Source: JAWOGN01 sp046496815 (GTDB taxonomy: Bacteria; Desulfobacterota; DSM-4660; Desulfatiglandales; Desulfatiglandaceae). From it: a DNA stretch of 7,338 bases. The translations under genes and the position numbers were made by a program. Each line of letters opens with the position of its first letter. Positions within the stretch are counted from its first letter, which is position 1. The stretch covers positions 1 through 7,338 of the forward strand of contig JAWOGN010000267.1 in NCBI GenBank assembly GCA_046496815.1, read 5' to 3'. Positions 5,642 to 7,338 of the stretch are shown in pieces. The notes under the pieces were generated by a model, which made no database searches, was not told the DNA's origin, and saw nothing but the letters and a program-made list of their open reading frames with translations.

Positions 5642-5654
5642 TCGGGCAGCCCGA
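5642..5654. other. Short GC hairpin after the Nudix gene
   Basis: TCGGG (5642-5646) pairs with CCCGA (5650-5654) around a CAG loop. A second small stem, AAAGG/CCTTT, follows at about 5658-5671. Neither is followed by a T-run, so this is at best a weak or non-canonical transcription end for the dinG-Nudix operon. Confidence 0.25.
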
Positions 5655-5688
5655 GGAAAGGAAATCCTTTAAGAAACCCTTTTCGGAA

Positions 5689-5739
5689 TTGCCAACACAG
5701 TTAAAAAAAATTGTTATGGAAAAAACTCCATGATAAACT
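5689..5739 (+). promoter_or_regulatory. Candidate promoter region of the octaheme cytochrome gene
   Basis: Two overlapping sigma70-like arrangements occur, both with 17-base spacers. The first is TTGCCA (5689-5694) with TGTTAT (5712-5717), matching 5 and 4 of 6. The second is TTGTTA (5711-5716) with TAAACT (5734-5739), matching 4 and 4 of 6. An A8 run at 5703-5710 lies upstream of the second and could act as an UP-like element. The leader of about 70-90 bases would contain the hairpin CATCCT/AGGATG (5762-5778). Which arrangement is used cannot be decided by eye. Confidence 0.35.
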
Positions 5740-5814
5740 CTTAATAAGATTTCGATGATGCCATCCTCAGGAAGGATGCCGACCCAAATGATTCCATGAT
5801 TCGGAGGAAAAACC

Positions 5815-7302
5815 ATGCGTGAAATTATTTTTGCGGCCGTCATGGTCTTTGGTTTGACCGGTGCGGTTCTGGGGGCTCACGCGCCGGTCAGTGAAGATAC
5901 CGAAAGCTGTCTGGATTGCCATGCGTCGCTGCACCCCGGGATCGTGGAGGCATGGAAGGCAAGCCGTCATGCCCAAATTACGCCCGGTGAGGCCATGAAC
6001 GTCACGGGGATTGCCCGCAAAGTCTCCAGCGAAACCGTGCCGGAGGCGCTCAGGAAAGTGGCGGTGGGTTGTTCGGAGTGCCATACCCTGCGACCGGATG
6101 CACACAGGGATACCCTTGACCACAACGGCTATGATGTCCACGTGGTGGTCAGCCCGAAGGACTGCGCCACCTGCCACTCGGAAGAAGCCGCGCAATTCGA
6201 CAAGAACCTCATGGCCCATGCCCACGGAAATCTGCTCGGCAACGACGTTTACCAACTCCTGATTCGCTCTATAAATGACACCCCTGTTTTCGAAAACGGT
6301 GCCGTCGCCAGTACGCGCTCCAACCCCATGACGGAGGCCGAATCGTGCCTCTACTGCCATGGAACGAAGCTCGAATTCAAGGGCACCGTCACCAGGGAAA
6401 CCGACTACGGGGAGATGGAATTGCCGATAATCGAGGGCTGGCCGAACCAGGGAACCGGCAGAATCAACCTGGACGGCAGCCTCGGCGCCTGTTCAGCCTG
6501 CCACACCCGGCACCAGTTCTCCATCGAAATGGCGCGAAAGCCCTACACGTGCAAAGAATGTCATGTGGGCCCCGACGTGCCGGCATTTAAGGTATACGCG
6601 GCCAGCAAGCACGGCAATATTTTTTCCACCCATCACCGGACTTGGGATTTTAAGCCCGTCCCGTGGACGGTCGGCAAGGATTTCAAAGCGCCCACATGCG
6701 CCGCCTGTCATGTCAGTCTGCTCGTCAATACCGATGGCGACGTTCTGGTCGAGCGCTCTCACGAAGTCAAGAATCGCCTTGCGTATCGCATTTTCGGCCT
6801 GATTTATGCCCACCCGCACCCCAAGGATGCAGATACCTCCCGCATCAAAAACAAAGACGGACTTCAGCTTCCGACTGATTTTGAAGGCGGACTCGCCGCC
6901 GAATACCTTGTCAATGAATCCGAGCAGGCGAAAATGCGTGACGCCATGCAGGCATCCTGTCTCGCGTGTCATGACAAATCCTGGGTGGATGGCCACTGGA
7001 CCCGCTTTGAGAATACGATCAAAGAGACCAATGCCGGCGTGCTGGCCGCCACAAAACTCCTCCAAGAAATCTGGAAAAGGGGCTATGCGACCGGTCTTGC
7101 CAAGGGTGCCAGCCCATTTGATGAATTCATCGAAAAAAAATGGGCCGACAACTGGCTCTTTTATGCCAACTCAATTCGCTTTGCATCGGCTATGGCCGGT
7201 GGCGGCGACTACGGGGTATTCGCCGACGGTCGCTACCAAAGTGCGCGGAACATTCAAGAGATTCTCGACTGGATGGCGGTTCGACACAGGCTGAAAGACT
7301 AA
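5815..7302 (+). CDS. Octaheme cytochrome c of the hydroxylamine oxidoreductase (HAO) superfamily
   Basis: The 495-residue precursor starts with a signal peptide (hydrophobic 3-20, likely cut after A21 or A23) and has eight CxxCH heme sites: 32-36, 86-90, 117-121, 178-182, 226-230, 246-250, 295-299 and 382-386. Their order, and blocks such as CHTRHQFS, ARKPYTCKECH, SKHGNIF and APTCAACH, match HAO of Nitrosomonas as I remember it (CHTRHEFS, RKPEACATCH, SKHGK, APTCAACH). Heme 4 (178-182) corresponds to the active-site heme. About 40 residues are inserted between hemes 4 and 5 (with GWPNQGTGRINLDGS), and the C-terminus reads FASAMAGGGDYGVFADGRYQ. Both fit the reductive HAO-like branch, which includes epsilonproteobacterial nitrite reductase. 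The likely role is periplasmic reduction of nitrite or hydroxylamine to ammonia. GGAGG at 5803-5807, seven bases upstream, supports the ATG. No NrfH-like electron donor is in the window. Confidence 0.9.
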   Translation: MREIIFAAVMVFGLTGAVLGAHAPVSEDTESCLDCHASLHPGIVEAWKASRHAQITPGEAMNVTGIARKVSSETVPEALRKVAVGCSECHTLRPDAHRDTLDHNGYDVHVVVSPKDCATCHSEEAAQFDKNLMAHAHGNLLGNDVYQLLIRSINDTPVFENGAVASTRSNPMTEAESCLYCHGTKLEFKGTVTRETDYGEMELPIIEGWPNQGTGRINLDGSLGACSACHTRHQFSIEMARKPYTCKECHVGPDVPAFKVYAASKHGNIFSTHHRTWDFKPVPWTVGKDFKAPTCAACHVSLLVNTDGDVLVERSHEVKNRLAYRIFGLIYAHPHPKDADTSRIKNKDGLQLPTDFEGGLAAEYLVNESEQAKMRDAMQASCLACHDKSWVDGHWTRFENTIKETNAGVLAATKLLQEIWKRGYATGLAKGASPFDEFIEKKWADNWLFYANSIRFASAMAGGGDYGVFADGRYQSARNIQEILDWMAVRHRLKD

Positions 7303-7314
7303 TCTCCGACACCT

Positions 7315-7330
7315 ACCGGTCCGCTCCGGT
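7315..7330. other. Small hairpin at the right edge, after the cytochrome gene
   Basis: ACCGG (7315-7319) pairs with CCGGT (7326-7330) around a 6-base loop, 12 bases after the stop codon. It could be the start of a terminator, but the window ends eight bases later, so the presence of a T-run cannot be judged. Confidence 0.25.
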
Positions 7331-7338
7331 GCGATGCC

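Noticed and set aside
6493..7065. Long minus-strand frame opposite the cytochrome
   Set aside because: It is the antisense of a gene with eight heme motifs; the product shows no family features and has no supporting ribosome binding site.
1..7338. CRISPR array, transposon, integrase, toxin-antitoxin or phage defence system
   Set aside because: No spaced direct repeats, transposase or integrase motifs, or small paired genes could be seen; all substantial frames are explained by housekeeping or respiratory families.

Overview
The window looks like chromosomal DNA of an anaerobic, respiring bacterium, most likely a member of the Desulfobacterota (the old Deltaproteobacteria). The grounds are indirect: a secreted octaheme cytochrome c of the hydroxylamine-oxidoreductase (HAO) superfamily, a LUD-domain protein of the type common in anaerobes, a CBS-CBS-ACT (AcuB-like) protein, a DinG-type helicase, and heptamer intergenic repeats of a kind I associate from memory with that phylum. 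No taxonomic marker gene is present, so this is inference.

Layout. Positions 1-152 hold the C-terminal tail of an unidentified plus-strand gene. Positions 153-536 are non-coding, with a GCTATCA/GCTTTCA heptamer array, an inverted copy of its last unit, a strong short hairpin and a possible promoter. Then come two plus-strand genes, a LUD-domain protein (537-1190) and a TatD-family metal-dependent hydrolase (1258-2037). They are separated by 67 bases that contain two mutually exclusive hairpins. A convergent minus-strand gene (2113-2781) encodes a CBS-CBS-ACT sensor protein. The divergent intergenic region 2782-3119 carries a candidate promoter for that gene, a perfect 12-bp-arm palindrome, and a very good sigma70-type promoter. 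The predicted transcription start of that last promoter falls exactly on the A of the dinG start codon. dinG (3120-5084) overlaps by 25 bases a Nudix hydrolase of the ADP-ribose pyrophosphatase type (5060-5626). A 188-base promoter-bearing gap follows, then the octaheme cytochrome (5815-7302) and a few bases of downstream sequence.

How the genes work together. dinG and the Nudix gene look like a translationally coupled pair for nucleic-acid and nucleotide housekeeping. The LUD and TatD genes may be co-transcribed, but no shared pathway is evident. The cytochrome has its own leader and ribosome binding site and seems to be an independent unit. Its heme 4-heme 5 insert and C-terminal sequence fit the reductive (nitrite or hydroxylamine reducing, ammonia-forming) branch of the HAO family better than the ammonia-oxidiser enzyme. 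I see no CRISPR array, transposase, integrase, tRNA or rRNA. Most of the window is ordinary chromosome. The items most worth a second look are the cytochrome, the predicted leaderless dinG start, the palindrome upstream of dinG, and the repeats at the left edge.
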